Both the position numbers and the translations under genes were made by a program. Positions 1-10,976 of a DNA stretch of 64,000 nt are shown here, in pieces (position 1 is the stretch's first letter; each line of letters starts with the position of its first letter). The stretch comes from Vitis vinifera. Taxonomy: Eukaryota > Streptophyta > Magnoliopsida > Vitales > Vitaceae. The notes under the pieces are model-generated. The model searched no databases and was not told the origin of the DNA. It worked only from the letters and a program-made list of their open reading frames with translations. The DNA lies in contig NC_081812.1 in assembly GCF_030704535.1 (NCBI RefSeq), positions 22,171,501 to 22,235,500 of the forward strand, in the 5' to 3' direction.

Positions 1-490
1 TGTTTAATATCAGAGGCAAAGACAAAAATGTAACCAAAAAGAAGTGCTGAACACTCATGCACATTGTTTCACATGGTGAAACAATACTATGGTTCACACC
101 ACGCAGAGGACATGACACGACAGGTGAAAGACTTGAGGAAGGATGGCATACCCAAACCAAGATCAATAAGAAATAGCTTCTTCTCATCAGCAGTTCCAGG
201 TTGACCAAGTAAAAAGTTCTCTGGCTTCACATCTCCATGCACAAACCTTGGTTGAGGAAGAAAAAAGATGACAATAATTAACAGAATGAAGAAGCCACTT
301 TGAGGAAAGTGCTCAAGAGAGACAGGATGATTCTGAGAAAGTGAAACATGGAATTATTAATAGTACTCACCCCTTCATGTGAAGCTTCTCGAGAATTGAT
401 ATTGCCTCTACTGCAATGCAAGCCACCATATTTGGTGACATCCTGTTACAGGATTTAAATAAATTAAAAACAGGAAAAAAAATGTCCACT

Positions 491-530
<40 letters not shown>

Positions 531-1929
531 TCTATTTCTTACGTCTGGCCTACAGAATTCCAAAGATCCCAAAGACTTGGCCCCAACATGTCCATGACCT
601 GACATGTTTATTTTATTTAATTCAGGCACAATGTGTAAATTTGGAAGTCCTGATGATGAACAATTTCAAACCAAAACTCACCAGAATGTAGTAATCTCCT
701 TGGCGACCCTTGTAGTGAACCCAGGGAATCCCATAACAACCATTTAGAGTGCTTTTCAAGGGGGAAAAAGAAAGAAAAACAAAAATCAAAATGATAATTT
801 AAGCCTTTAAATTTAAAACAAATTTAACCACAATTAGTCTTACTTGTAGACTTGCCACTCATAAGGAGGGCCATAATTGCATCCTTTGCTATTCCGGTGC
901 TCAAACTTCAATGCTACCTGTTATGCGAATCCCTTTAAATAGCATATCTGAAGTGACTAATCATTGGAAAACTTTGATATGGTTAAAAAAATTTGAATAG
1001 TACCTCAAGCGCATCAGGTCCCGTTCTTTCAGTGCCACCACTTACCCTTCTGCCAACATACACTTGACCAAAACCACCCTTACCTAACTTCCTTTCTATC
1101 TTGTATATAGGAGAATTACCCACTTGTACCTAGAACCAAAAACAGAAAACAACTAGATGCTTTGAAAGAATCCGTGTTGAAGAACGAGTGAAGGAAAAAT
1201 TTTAACAAATGCTCCATTAGCCCCTCAGAAATCAGGGTAATGAGGGTAGAAGCAAAACCTTGGACCCTTACAACAGTCTATTCAAACACAACCATCTATG
1301 AAACTTGAGTTTTGACCTGTTACCCTACAATTTTTCATGAGTGGAATAAATTGTCAGGTCGCCTGACGAGGGCACAATTTTGGAAGATTTATGGCAATAG
1401 GTGTTTGTTACTAAAATGAGCAGGCCCACATTCGCTCATCTTAAGACTCAAATTTTAACATTTTAAAATCACATAGGAACTCAAATTGAGTAATGAGTAA
1501 ACAAAGGGCTACCCTCTCTGGGACAGGAGTGGTGCTTGCTTCTTCCTCGGCTCCAATAATTTTCTCTGCACTTCCACCTTCCATTGCAATTTCTTTATCT
1601 GCCACGGCGTCTACTCGATTAAAAGCAGGCTCTGCAACACCTAAAGCACCAGCTTCTGGATGAACCTCACAAGGAGGCTCTGGATCTAAGTCTATCAATC
1701 TAATGCCCCTGCCTCTACCGGCAGCCGCTGGCCTTGTGGCTATCGCTGCTGAAGGCCCTTTTGCTAGAGGCGTAGCATTACAGCCCCTTCCTCTTCCACC
1801 ACCAACTCTCCTCCTGGGTCTGTTTTGAGCAGGCAGAAGCCAATTTTCTGCTTGATCCCCTGGTTGTGGCGAAGGTTGAAGATCATCAAGCCGCTTTGAT
1901 CTCCGCGGTCCACTTCGCAACTCTGGCAT
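1..1929 (-). CDS. MUT9-like / photoregulatory (CK1-type) protein kinase, 5' part
   Basis: Ser/Thr kinase of the plant MLK/PPK branch of casein kinase I; in Arabidopsis these nuclear kinases phosphorylate histone H3 and photoreceptor-pathway proteins (family knowledge). Coding exons read leftwards: 1929-1513, 1129-1004, 917-844, 751-682, 598-543, 442-371, 246-152, then off the window; all phases agree and about 303 residues are present. The start MPELRSG is the family N-terminus; an upstream in-frame ATG at 1956 is less likely. Residues 1-139 are a basic, Gly/Arg-rich low-complexity tail. The kinase domain follows: glycine loop GKGGFGQV (about 155-162), VALK lysine (about 185), catalytic HGDVKPEN (275-282, HGD instead of HRD as usual for CK1), and DLG (300-302) in place of DFG. 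The C-lobe lies outside the window. The 100-bp intron 443-542 is nearly half microsatellite. Confidence 0.93.
488..529. repeat. Compound (TG)n(AG)n microsatellite in a 100-bp kinase intron
   Basis: About nine TG units are followed by about ten AG units, inside the intron between exons 598-543 and 442-371. On the sense (minus) strand this reads (CT)n(CA)n and begins about 14 nt after the 5' splice site. Confidence 0.9.
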
Positions 1930-2955
1930 CCTCAACCCATGCAACTCACATCCCAATCATTCCCCTAATACGCCTTCAGTTCTTCTGTAACCCAAAAAAA
2001 AATTGAAAATAAGAAGAAATTACAAAACAAAACAAAACAAAACAAAAGTACATGCTGTAACCACGAATCTGAAGAATACCAGCATAAAACCTCTTAAAGC
2101 AACAAAAAAAAAAAGGCAAATCGTAGAAAAAGACTTCCCACACGAGAAACTGGACCGCAGGCTTTTTTCTTTTTTATCATCATGAGATTATATAATTTCA
2201 AATAATAACAATAACCAGGGAACTTGTGAAGCTTCCCTCGATATCTAGCATATACAAAATCATAGAAAATAAGAAAGAAATAGTAGCGTAGTGTAAAAGC
2301 AATAGAAATGAGAAGAAGATACCATATTTGGCAAAAAAAAATATCTGCACATTTATAAGTAGAATTTTTTGTTGCATGATTTAAAACCTGATTTTTTTTT
2401 CCACTAACGAAAAAGCTAATGTAGCTAAAACAATACATATGGCTAATATTCTATATATCAACTTTGCTGAATCCACTTCGAACTAAGCGGAGATTATGCT
2501 CCAACTTCAACAAAAAAAATAGGAGGTCTCACTAACAAAACAAACCCCAAAAAAATTAAAAAATAATCAAATCAACCCGATCAAACAGTCAAGAAACGAT
2601 GATCGGAATCCATTCAGATTCTAAGCAACCAAACACCCTCAAATCCATCCACAAACAGCAGGACCAGAAACTCAAAAACACCATACCGATCATCAAACAG
2701 AGCCCAAAACTGAAAACAAAACACTCTTCCTACACCGAAAACACATGTACTTACAGATCGAGCCTGTGAAACTTCGAATCCACAAGGATCGGAGCCCAAA
2801 TTTGATGAGATCGACGCATTCACGCTGCTGAGAACCCAGCGATGTAGCGATCATGCTCGGATCCTTGAGACTGTATCATTTTTACATTATTTTACAATAT
2901 TTGAAAATCTGGGGCTGAAACCTGTGATAAAGTTGAGGATAATGGAGCTGTCTAG
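1930..2955 (-). other. 5' UTR and 5'-UTR intron of the kinase gene
   Basis: On the minus strand a good donor (GTAAGT) lies at 2754 and a pyrimidine-rich acceptor ending in CAG at 1986-1988, so a leader exon at about 2755-2950 is joined to a second exon 1985-1513 that carries the start codon. The roughly 770-bp intron is AT-rich. The transcription start is a guess from the end of the gene-like composition near 2950. Confidence 0.55.
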
Positions 2956-3549
2956 GGTTTGGTTGGTCCGAATCCGATTTTTATGTGAGAAAATTTGGGA
3001 AAGTGTTTTTTTTTCGTTTGTGTTTTAAAAATGTGTCTGGTGATATCCGTGCTGTCTGAACCACCTTCTCCTTGTGTTTTATACGAAGCCATCTTGAAAT
3101 TTACATGGAAGCCTACAAACGTGGTCCTCCGAATACCCATCAACCCCAAAAGTTTTTTTAGAGTTTTGATTTTACAAGAGTCAAAAATATAAATTACTTT
3201 TGATCCAGTGCCCTGCATTAAACCCCTCTTTTTTTTTTTAATTAATATATATATATATATATACTTTTATTAAAAAAAAAATATCTTAATAAAGCAATTC
3301 TCGACAATTTCACATCACACGTATACCATGTTTTTTTGCTCCATAGATTTCAAAGTATCACTCACGTGGTTATTCATTTTCCTTAGCATGAAGAAGACAA
3401 AAGTTAAATGTATTTACAAGTACAAATTTACAAAAAATAAAAATGAATCTAATAACTTCATCAGTAGAAAAATAAATAAATTTCACTTCTTCTAAGAATT
3501 GAATAAATATTTTTTTTTTATTTTTTTTTTCTTTGGATTGAATACATTG
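2956..3549. other. Intergenic, AT-rich
   Basis: Upstream of the kinase leader. It holds a short (AT)n run near 3246-3262 and several A or T homopolymers. No convincing coding sequence is seen. Confidence 0.6.
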
Positions 3550-4310
3550 GAATAGTTTGCTAGATAAATCATGTTCCGATATTTTAAATAATATGTCGTT
3601 ATTCCATTTAGTGAACAAATACTCGAGGAAGGAAGATTTAAATGAAAAAAAAAATAGATGACGTAATACATTAAACACTATATGATAATTTTGTCGTATT
3701 GGGATAAGAGTATGATCATATTTCAGGTACCATTCATGTGAGTAATGAAACTAATACCGTCTATTTCATGATCGTATTTTTGTCGCATATTTCATGATTT
3801 TAAATATTATGTTGATACTCATGTGAGTGAAAAAATATATTATAATAGACTATATTATAGACGATCATTCTGTCATATTATGATAAAAACAAAATTGTCT
3901 TATATACATAATTCATATGAGTAATGAAATTGATATCGTCTATTTTGGTTTTATTTTATTTTATTTTCTTAATAATCAAAATAGTCAAATGTCGAATGTT
4001 TCGATGTTCCGATTTCCTTCATTTTGAAGTTACCCTCGAAACACTAATGAGAAAAAAATAATATTAATGAAAAATAAAAAATAATAATAAAACGTTCAAA
4101 TAGATTTGTATTTGTTGTCACATTAATGATATGCAAATAAATATACTTTTATTATTAGTACTAAATATCAATCTCTTATTTTAAAATACATAAAGAATAC
4201 GACTAAGACAATTCTTAATAAATATCAATCATTGATGCACATAGTATGTCACTCATCTTTTGACTTGTTTTCTTATAATATATGATATATTTTTAACAAA
4301 CATTTATAGC
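3550..4310. repeat. Degenerate ~0.7-kb repeat, copy 1
   Basis: This stretch can be aligned by eye, with many substitutions and small gaps, to 5900-6620. Shared blocks include the ATTTCATGAT/TTTGTCGCATGTTTC-like segment (3765-3800 and 6110-6150) and the TTTGTATTTGTTGTCACAT/AATATACTTTTATTATTA segment (4107-4160 and 6450-6505). It is noncoding in all frames. Confidence 0.65.
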
Positions 4311-5220
4311 TTAAAACGTGTTTTAAAAAATTAAGCATTTGACAGAATTTAGAAAACACGTTTAAAAAAGTTAAAAAATCATTTATCATGCTTTTGAAAA
4401 AACATTTGATAAGTGATTATCCAAAAAATAATTATAAAAATCTACATATCTAAGACTAACTTTTTATATGTCTTATATGATCCCGATATGAATTTAAGTC
4501 AATAAAGATAAGAAATTTAATAACAAAACTTTTAATTTGATTTTCATCCACCATTACATTAATTGAATAGGGATTTATACTTGTTGATGATATCATATGT
4601 TTAAAAACTTAGTAAAGTAATACACTCAACTAAGGCAATCTTCGATAAATATTTACCATTCAAGTATTTCTTACATGTATTCATTTTACTTATTTTTTTA
4701 TACAACATGATTAAATGCCATTCACTCTTTCTTTGCTCTCTGAATATTTTTTTTTTTTTTAATTTTACTCGATAGATTTCCTCAAGTCAAAACGGACAAA
4801 TTCTCGTCAAATAAAATAAATTTTATTTGTTAGCATTTATATCCCTTTATACTTTTGCATTGAAAAAACAAAAATAGTTTTAGTAGTAATGATATAAGCA
4901 TGTTATAAATGTCACTAGTAATTTTGTTTTTATATGACATTCTCATGCAATTCAAATCTTCGATATTAATTATATAAACATGTTTGAATTATCATTTACC
5001 ATTTTGTTTTTATATGATGCACATCTTCAATATTAATAATACATCTACAATTTTGTTTTTGCATTGCTCTTGCGATATGCACATCTTTAATATTAATTAT
5101 ACAAATATGTTATAACTATCGTATATAATTTGTTTTTACGTGATTCAAAACACACACACACATAGTTGGGGTACCAAAGTCATTTGCTTAATTCATAAAA
5201 TTAAATAATCTAAATACTTC

Positions 5221-5641
5221 GGGGATATTTGGTAGAACTTAATACTTATTATTTAATGACTTAAGTCGATTTTAAGTTATATTATATTTAAGTTGTTGAC
5301 TTAAAACTTATCACTTAATTTTTACTTTGAGTATTAAGATTATCTGATAAAATTAACTTAAAATTAATTATAAATCATCACATTGACATATTTATGATTG
5401 TAAATTATAATTAAGGTAAAAAATATCGAGTAACAGTGAAAGTCATGGAATAGTTAAGGAGCGTGAAGGTAATTAGGGCAAATAAAGGTAAAGATGTAAA
5501 ATAAAAATTAAGACTTAATTATTTTTACTATTATTTAAAGTTGTTTTTAACTTTAAGTAATACTATTAAATTATTTTACTAAATATACTCGATTTACTTA
5601 ATGACTTAAATTAAGTTATTAAACTGGTTTACCAAACACCC
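5221..5641. mobile_element. MITE-like foldback element, ~420 bp
   Basis: The ends are imperfect inverted repeats: GGGGATATTTGGTAGA at 5221 and, on the opposite strand at the other end (5641), GGGTGTTTGGTAAA. Subterminal motifs (TTAATGACTTAAGT and its complement AATGACTTAAATTAAG) are also mirrored. There is no coding capacity. A possible short target duplication (ACTT) flanks it. The superfamily is not certain; the GGG..TTTGG ends recall PIF/Harbinger or hAT MITEs. Confidence 0.55.
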
Positions 5642-6630
5642 ACTTACTAATAGTCAAATATAGAATATTTCAATTTTATAATTTCTTTAACTTCAAAATT
5701 ACTTTCAAACAACCATAAGAAAAAAAGTAATATTGATGAAAATAAAAAATTAATGATAAAACTTTTAATTAGACTTGTATTTGTTATCACATTAATGAAA
5801 GACGGATAAATATACTTTTATTATTAATATTAAATATCAAAAATTTATTTGAAAATAAATAAAGGACTTAACAAAGTCTGCACATTTGTTGTGTCTTTTT
5901 GCTATTATCAATAACTAGTTGTAAGTGTCCTAAAACTTTAAATAATATGTTGGTATTTTGGCTAATGAAAAAGTATTGGAAGAATGAAGATTTGGTTGGA
6001 AAAGATCAATCAACATAATATGCTAAACAACATAGGGTAACATTGTCATGTTTGGATAAGAGCAAAATCATCTTTCTGTACATGTAAGTAATAAAATTGA
6101 TACATATCTATTTCATGATAGTATATTTTGTCGCATGTTTCGTAGTTTAAAATATCATGTCGATATTACGAGCAATGAAAATAATATTTTATAATAGACT
6201 ATATCACAAATAGTCATTTTATTGTATCATGATAAGAGCAAAATTGTCATACATACATGATTTATGGGATAATAAAGTTGATATCGACTATTTTAGTTTA
6301 TTCTTATTTTTTTATTTTTTTAACAATTAAAATAGTTTAATGTCGAATAGTATAGTTTTCAGTTTTCTTGACTTGAAGTCACCTCCCACCGCTAATGAAA
6401 AAAGAGTAATATCAATAAAAGGAAAAAAACTAATGATTTTCAACTAGATTTGTATTTGTTATCACATAAATAAGACACAAATAAATATACTTTTATTATT
6501 AATACTTAATTTTAATTTTTTATTTTGAAGTAAATGGAGCATCCAACCAAGACAATTCTCAATAAATACCAATTATTGAAGCAATTCATACATTCATCTT
6601 CTTTTGACTTATATTGAAAACATATTTTTA
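5640..6630. repeat. Degenerate ~0.7-kb repeats, partial copy 2 and copy 3
   Basis: The block ending in AATATACTTTTATTATTA occurs at about 5650-5860 and again at about 6335-6530, giving a period near 685 bp. The 5900-6330 stretch matches 3550-3960. A further fragment of the unit's end (AAGGCAATCTTCGATAAATA) lies near 4632. The arrangement looks like an old tandem array that has been broken up. Confidence 0.6.
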
Positions 6631-6837
6631 TTCATCTTTTTGATAAATGATGATTATTTTTAGATAAGTATTTGAAATTTGTATTTTATAAATTTAGATT
6701 TATATTGAAAACATATATATTTTTTTAATTTTCTTAAGAATTTGGAATAAATATTCGGTGGAATAGAAAATAAATAAAAAAATTGAGCATTACATATATA
6801 TAATTTGGACCGACCAAACGCAGCAGCATTGCGTAAG

Positions 6838-8630
6838 ATGGCTGGACGGGACCCTGAAATCAGGAAAGACACGGTCACGAACCGGTGGGTTGTCTTCTCA
6901 CCTGCTAGGGCTCGAAGACCCTCCGATTTCAAATCCAAAGACTCTGCGAACCCTAACCACACCCAATCGGAGTGTCCATTCTGTAGCGGCCACGAGCACG
7001 AGTGCGCCCCAGAGATCTTCCGGTTCCCACCGGATTCCACCGTCGATTGGAAGATCAGAGTCATTCAAAATCTCTACCCTGCTCTCAGCAGAGATGTTCA
7101 ACTGAACCCTAGTTCCGATGGCATGGTTCTCACTGGGTTTGGCTTTCACGATGTGGTGATCGAGTCTCCGGTTCACGCCGTTCACTTGTCCGATCTGTCG
7201 CCGTCGGAGGTCGCCGAGGTTCTCCTGGCGTATAAGAAGAGGATCCACCAGTTGTCCTTCCACCAATCTGTCAAATACATTCAGGTTTCTTAGCTTGTGC
7301 TTGAAGCTACTTTCTTTTTAGTGGGTTTCATTTCTTTATCTATTTTCTTTGTAGTTTAATGCTCAATTATGGGTCTATCTGTTTTCATTTCTTGGTTATT
7401 GCATTGAATTTTTGAATCATGATTAAATTATTGGCGAAAATTTTGCTAAAATTTGAATATGCTACATAAGCGAAATTCCATTTCTAGTTTTTTTTTTTTT
7501 TCATTTCAAAACAAAATGATTATCTTTCTTTGTTAAGTCCAAGATGTCATTTCTACATCAATGGACATGGACAGCCACCATAAGTGGGTTTGAATGAGTG
7601 TCATTTTCTTGAAGAATTTCATGTGGCATGAATTTGGATGTCCCTAAAGCTCAGTGGGTTTGTTACTGTTGCATTGCATCCTTGCAATTCTTTCTATTCA
7701 CTGCACTCTATGTGATTTATGCTGACTCCAGTTTTATGCCTTACAGGTGTTTAAGAACCATGGTGCTTCAGCTGGGGCATCAATGAGTCATTCTCACAGC
7801 CAGATAATGGCTCTTCCAATCGTTCCTCCTACTGTTTCTTCCCGCCTTGATTGCATGAAGGGGTATTTTGAGGAGACAGGGAAGTGTAGTGTTTGTGAGA
7901 TGTCAGTGAAGGATCTTTTGATTGATGAGTCAACTCATTACATTTCAATTATTCCATTTGCCGCCACATTTCCTTTTGAGATATGGATTGTTCCACGGGA
8001 TCACTCTCCTCATTTCCATGAAATAGACAGTGAGAAGGTAATCATCAATTCTGGGTCCAGAATATTAAATGCAAATTGATTTTCTTGTTCTTGCTGTTTA
8101 TTGAAGAATATGAGCTCTTATTTGATTAAGTTTGTTAAATGAACTATTATAAGTTGGCTAAATGGTCATCAAGCATCATATCCATGTAAAGATGTGCAAT
8201 ATTTATTCTAATATAAAGCAAACTTTGAAATGCGAAGGAACTATGATATCTTTTGATTATATTAAACTCAATTTATCCGGTTTTAGTAGTCGGGTTTTTA
8301 GCTTGTTGGCAATTGTGAACTGAGCAGGTAAGGCCCCTAAACCCTGAAAAATTAGAAAATTAAAAATAAATAACAATAAGGTATAACCAAATTATCATCT
8401 ACCAAAGAAAAAAGAAGAAAATTATGCCGGCCTGTTGGATTAGCAGGTGTGGGATTGCATTACAATTTCTCCTGTTAGGATTGTGTTTTATTGATGGAAG
8501 GCATATGAAATTTGAGAATGAAGGGCATTACGGCAATTACTTCTATGATGATTGTAGATAAAAGAATAATCACCATACCAGGTTGGAACTTCAGTGAAAC
8601 CCTCATTTGAGGAATGGAACTGAAAATAGC

Positions 8631-8687
<57 letters not shown>

Positions 8688-9189
8688 AAGAGTTATTTTA
8701 TGATGAGATGGATGTTTAAGGATTTTACCTGAGGTTTATTACTGATTATTATATGGCTGTGAATAAAAAAAGGTGCTGAGTTTAGTTTTTAGCTAGAAAT
8801 GACTAAGAACATTTCTCGGCATGTATAAGAACCAGTATAATTTGTTTGTCTGCCATGTATTAATTTGCACTGCTGTTTATGGATTTATTCAAATACTTTG
8901 TTCATAGTTTTGATGGGCATTTGTGCAGGCAGTTGATCTTGGTGGTTTACTGAAATTGATGCTTCAGAAGATGTCTCTGCAGTTGAATAGCCCGCCATTT
9001 AATTTCATGATTCACACATCTCCACTTCAGGTTACCGATTCACTACTGTCCTACACCCATTGGTTTTTACAGATTGTACCTCAATTGACTGGGATCGGAG
9101 GTTTTGAACTTGGGACTGGGTGTTACATAAATCCTGTTTTTCCAGAGGATGCTGCCAAAGTTCTGAGGGAAGTAAATCTTCCAAAGTAG
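6838..9189 (+). CDS. GalT-like HIT-superfamily nucleotidyltransferase (ADP-glucose phosphorylase type)
   Basis: Counterpart of Arabidopsis At5g18200, a galactose-1-phosphate-uridylyltransferase fold enzyme characterised as an ADP-glucose phosphorylase (recalled). Exons 6838-7284, 7747-8037 and 8929-9189 join in phase 0 and give 332 residues. The ATG at 6838 begins MAGRDPEIRKD; an upstream in-frame reading has no ATG. A zinc-site CPFC pair is at residues 46-49, and the active-site HSHSQ (164-168) sits at the start of exon 2, with the second His (166) the expected nucleophile that becomes nucleotidylated. A second Cys pair, CSVC, lies in the middle of exon 2. The C-terminal part carries THWFLQIVPQ and GGFELGTGCYINP, strongly conserved in the family. 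No transit peptide is obvious, so the enzyme is probably cytosolic. Uridylyl versus adenylyl specificity cannot be read from sequence alone. Confidence 0.93.
8631..8678 (+). repeat. (AT)11(AG)13 microsatellite in GalT-like intron 2
   Basis: A compound dinucleotide run inside the intron 8038-8928; noncoding. Confidence 0.95.
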
Positions 9190-10432
9190 GGATGTAATAT
9201 TGGTATTCTGATGAGAGGTACATAATTTTGTTTTGAGGAAACCACTGTTGAATGCGTTCACACAATTCCTCTTGTATGGTCAAGCACATATATCAAAAAT
9301 AAAAGATATGACCCATTCAAAAATAACTATCTAGATCAGACTTAAAGTCTGGCATATGGTGATTTGACACAACTCTTTTAGAAGTGACTTGATTGTAATG
9401 TCTGAATTCATTGTAAATGTAGAAACTGCCAGTGCTATATCACAGGGATTACTCCTGGAATAACATGCTAATTTTATGAATTGACCTGGACTTGCCTTGT
9501 ATTCCTTGTACCAATGGAAATTTTGACCTTGATTGCATAAGATGATCATCTTTGATTTGGGTTCTATTTGATTTTGATGAACTTGTAAATTATACTTTTA
9601 CTTCCCGAAAACAGGAACAAAACATAAAAATAAAAGTCAGTGGCATTAGGAAATATGATAGAAGTTTGGAGAGCAAAATTAAAGTTCAAAGCCATGATTG
9701 AAGAGTGTTGAGAGGAGAAAATGAATCACCCATTTGATTTGTGTGGTTATGGTTAGCTTCCCAATGAGGTCTGGAATTTGCATGTCCCACTGTTTTTGGA
9801 GCATTCATCTGAGTTGTTCATAAAAGACAACCTGACTTCAATTCAAATTCATTTTCATTTGGCTGCAGGCAACCCTTTAAAAAATACTCAAATTAGACTG
9901 ATCGATTTATTGCAGGGAAAGTTCAACTTGTAATCCATGGTTACAGAGGTAAGAAAACTCGGTAACATAAAAATTGCTTGATTACAATCAGCAATAGGCG
10001 AGAACATTTACATTTCTCATAGATATTGCATCATTTGATGAATATTGGCAACAAGAGCCAGGTGCAAATCACTCTTTTCTGCAGCAACCCTTAAATTGAG
10101 CTATAAAACAGTAATTAGCTACCCAGCAGAGTACATTTCCCAAAGATTCAAAACAGCAACCCTGCATCTTCCTCATTTCTGGTTATTCACAGGCAACACG
10201 GAAATTTAGCATTTCTAATCGAGTAACAAAATCAAACCCAGCAAAACAAGAGATATCCTTTACTTTTGGAAACCTGATTACTGGAATCTTGACTCCATCC
10301 TCTCATTTTCTACCTATGCATTGTACAGTGTACACGCTCGGCCAAAAAACTGGAATCTACTATCCATATATATAGCTCAGGAAATTGGTGAGAACCTAAT
10401 TTTGACCAAAAGCCAGGTGAGGCAGGCATGGC
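9190..10432. other. Convergent 3' UTRs of the GalT-like and PUF genes
   Basis: About 1.2 kb between two stop codons facing each other. It contains the 3' ends of both transcripts; nothing else is recognisable. Confidence 0.6.
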
Positions 10433-10926
10433 TTATTTCTTCAACCCGCAGCTGGATAAGACCTTTTTCCCATATGGGTTTGTCCTGAGTGCTGGAATAT
10501 GGGGCCTTATTGCCTCCAATAATGCAGCATGAAGTGCCCCCTGGGGAATGTAACCAAAGGGGATTTAGCGATGGAAACTTGAAGATGAAAAGTAGAATTG
10601 ATATTCTCAAAGGGAGGGTTTACCTTGGAGTGGTTTAATGCGGTTTGAATGACATAATTGGCATATGGGTCCAGCATCATCTGATCTAATTGGGGATGAT
10701 CCATGAATTCTTGAATGATACGAGCAAACCGCTCTTCCCCAGCATATTTCAGGCACTTCTCAACAACATTGCTGCTGTACTTCTGCATGGAGAGGTACCT
10801 ATAGTAACCCTCCAATTGGTTGAGCACTTCTGTTCTTGCCCATGAACCCTCAAGTTCAAATACATATTGCACAACATAATTCCTGCCCATTTTAGTCAGA
10901 TTTGAGAACTCAATAATTATTGGAAG

Positions 10927-10976
<50 letters not shown>

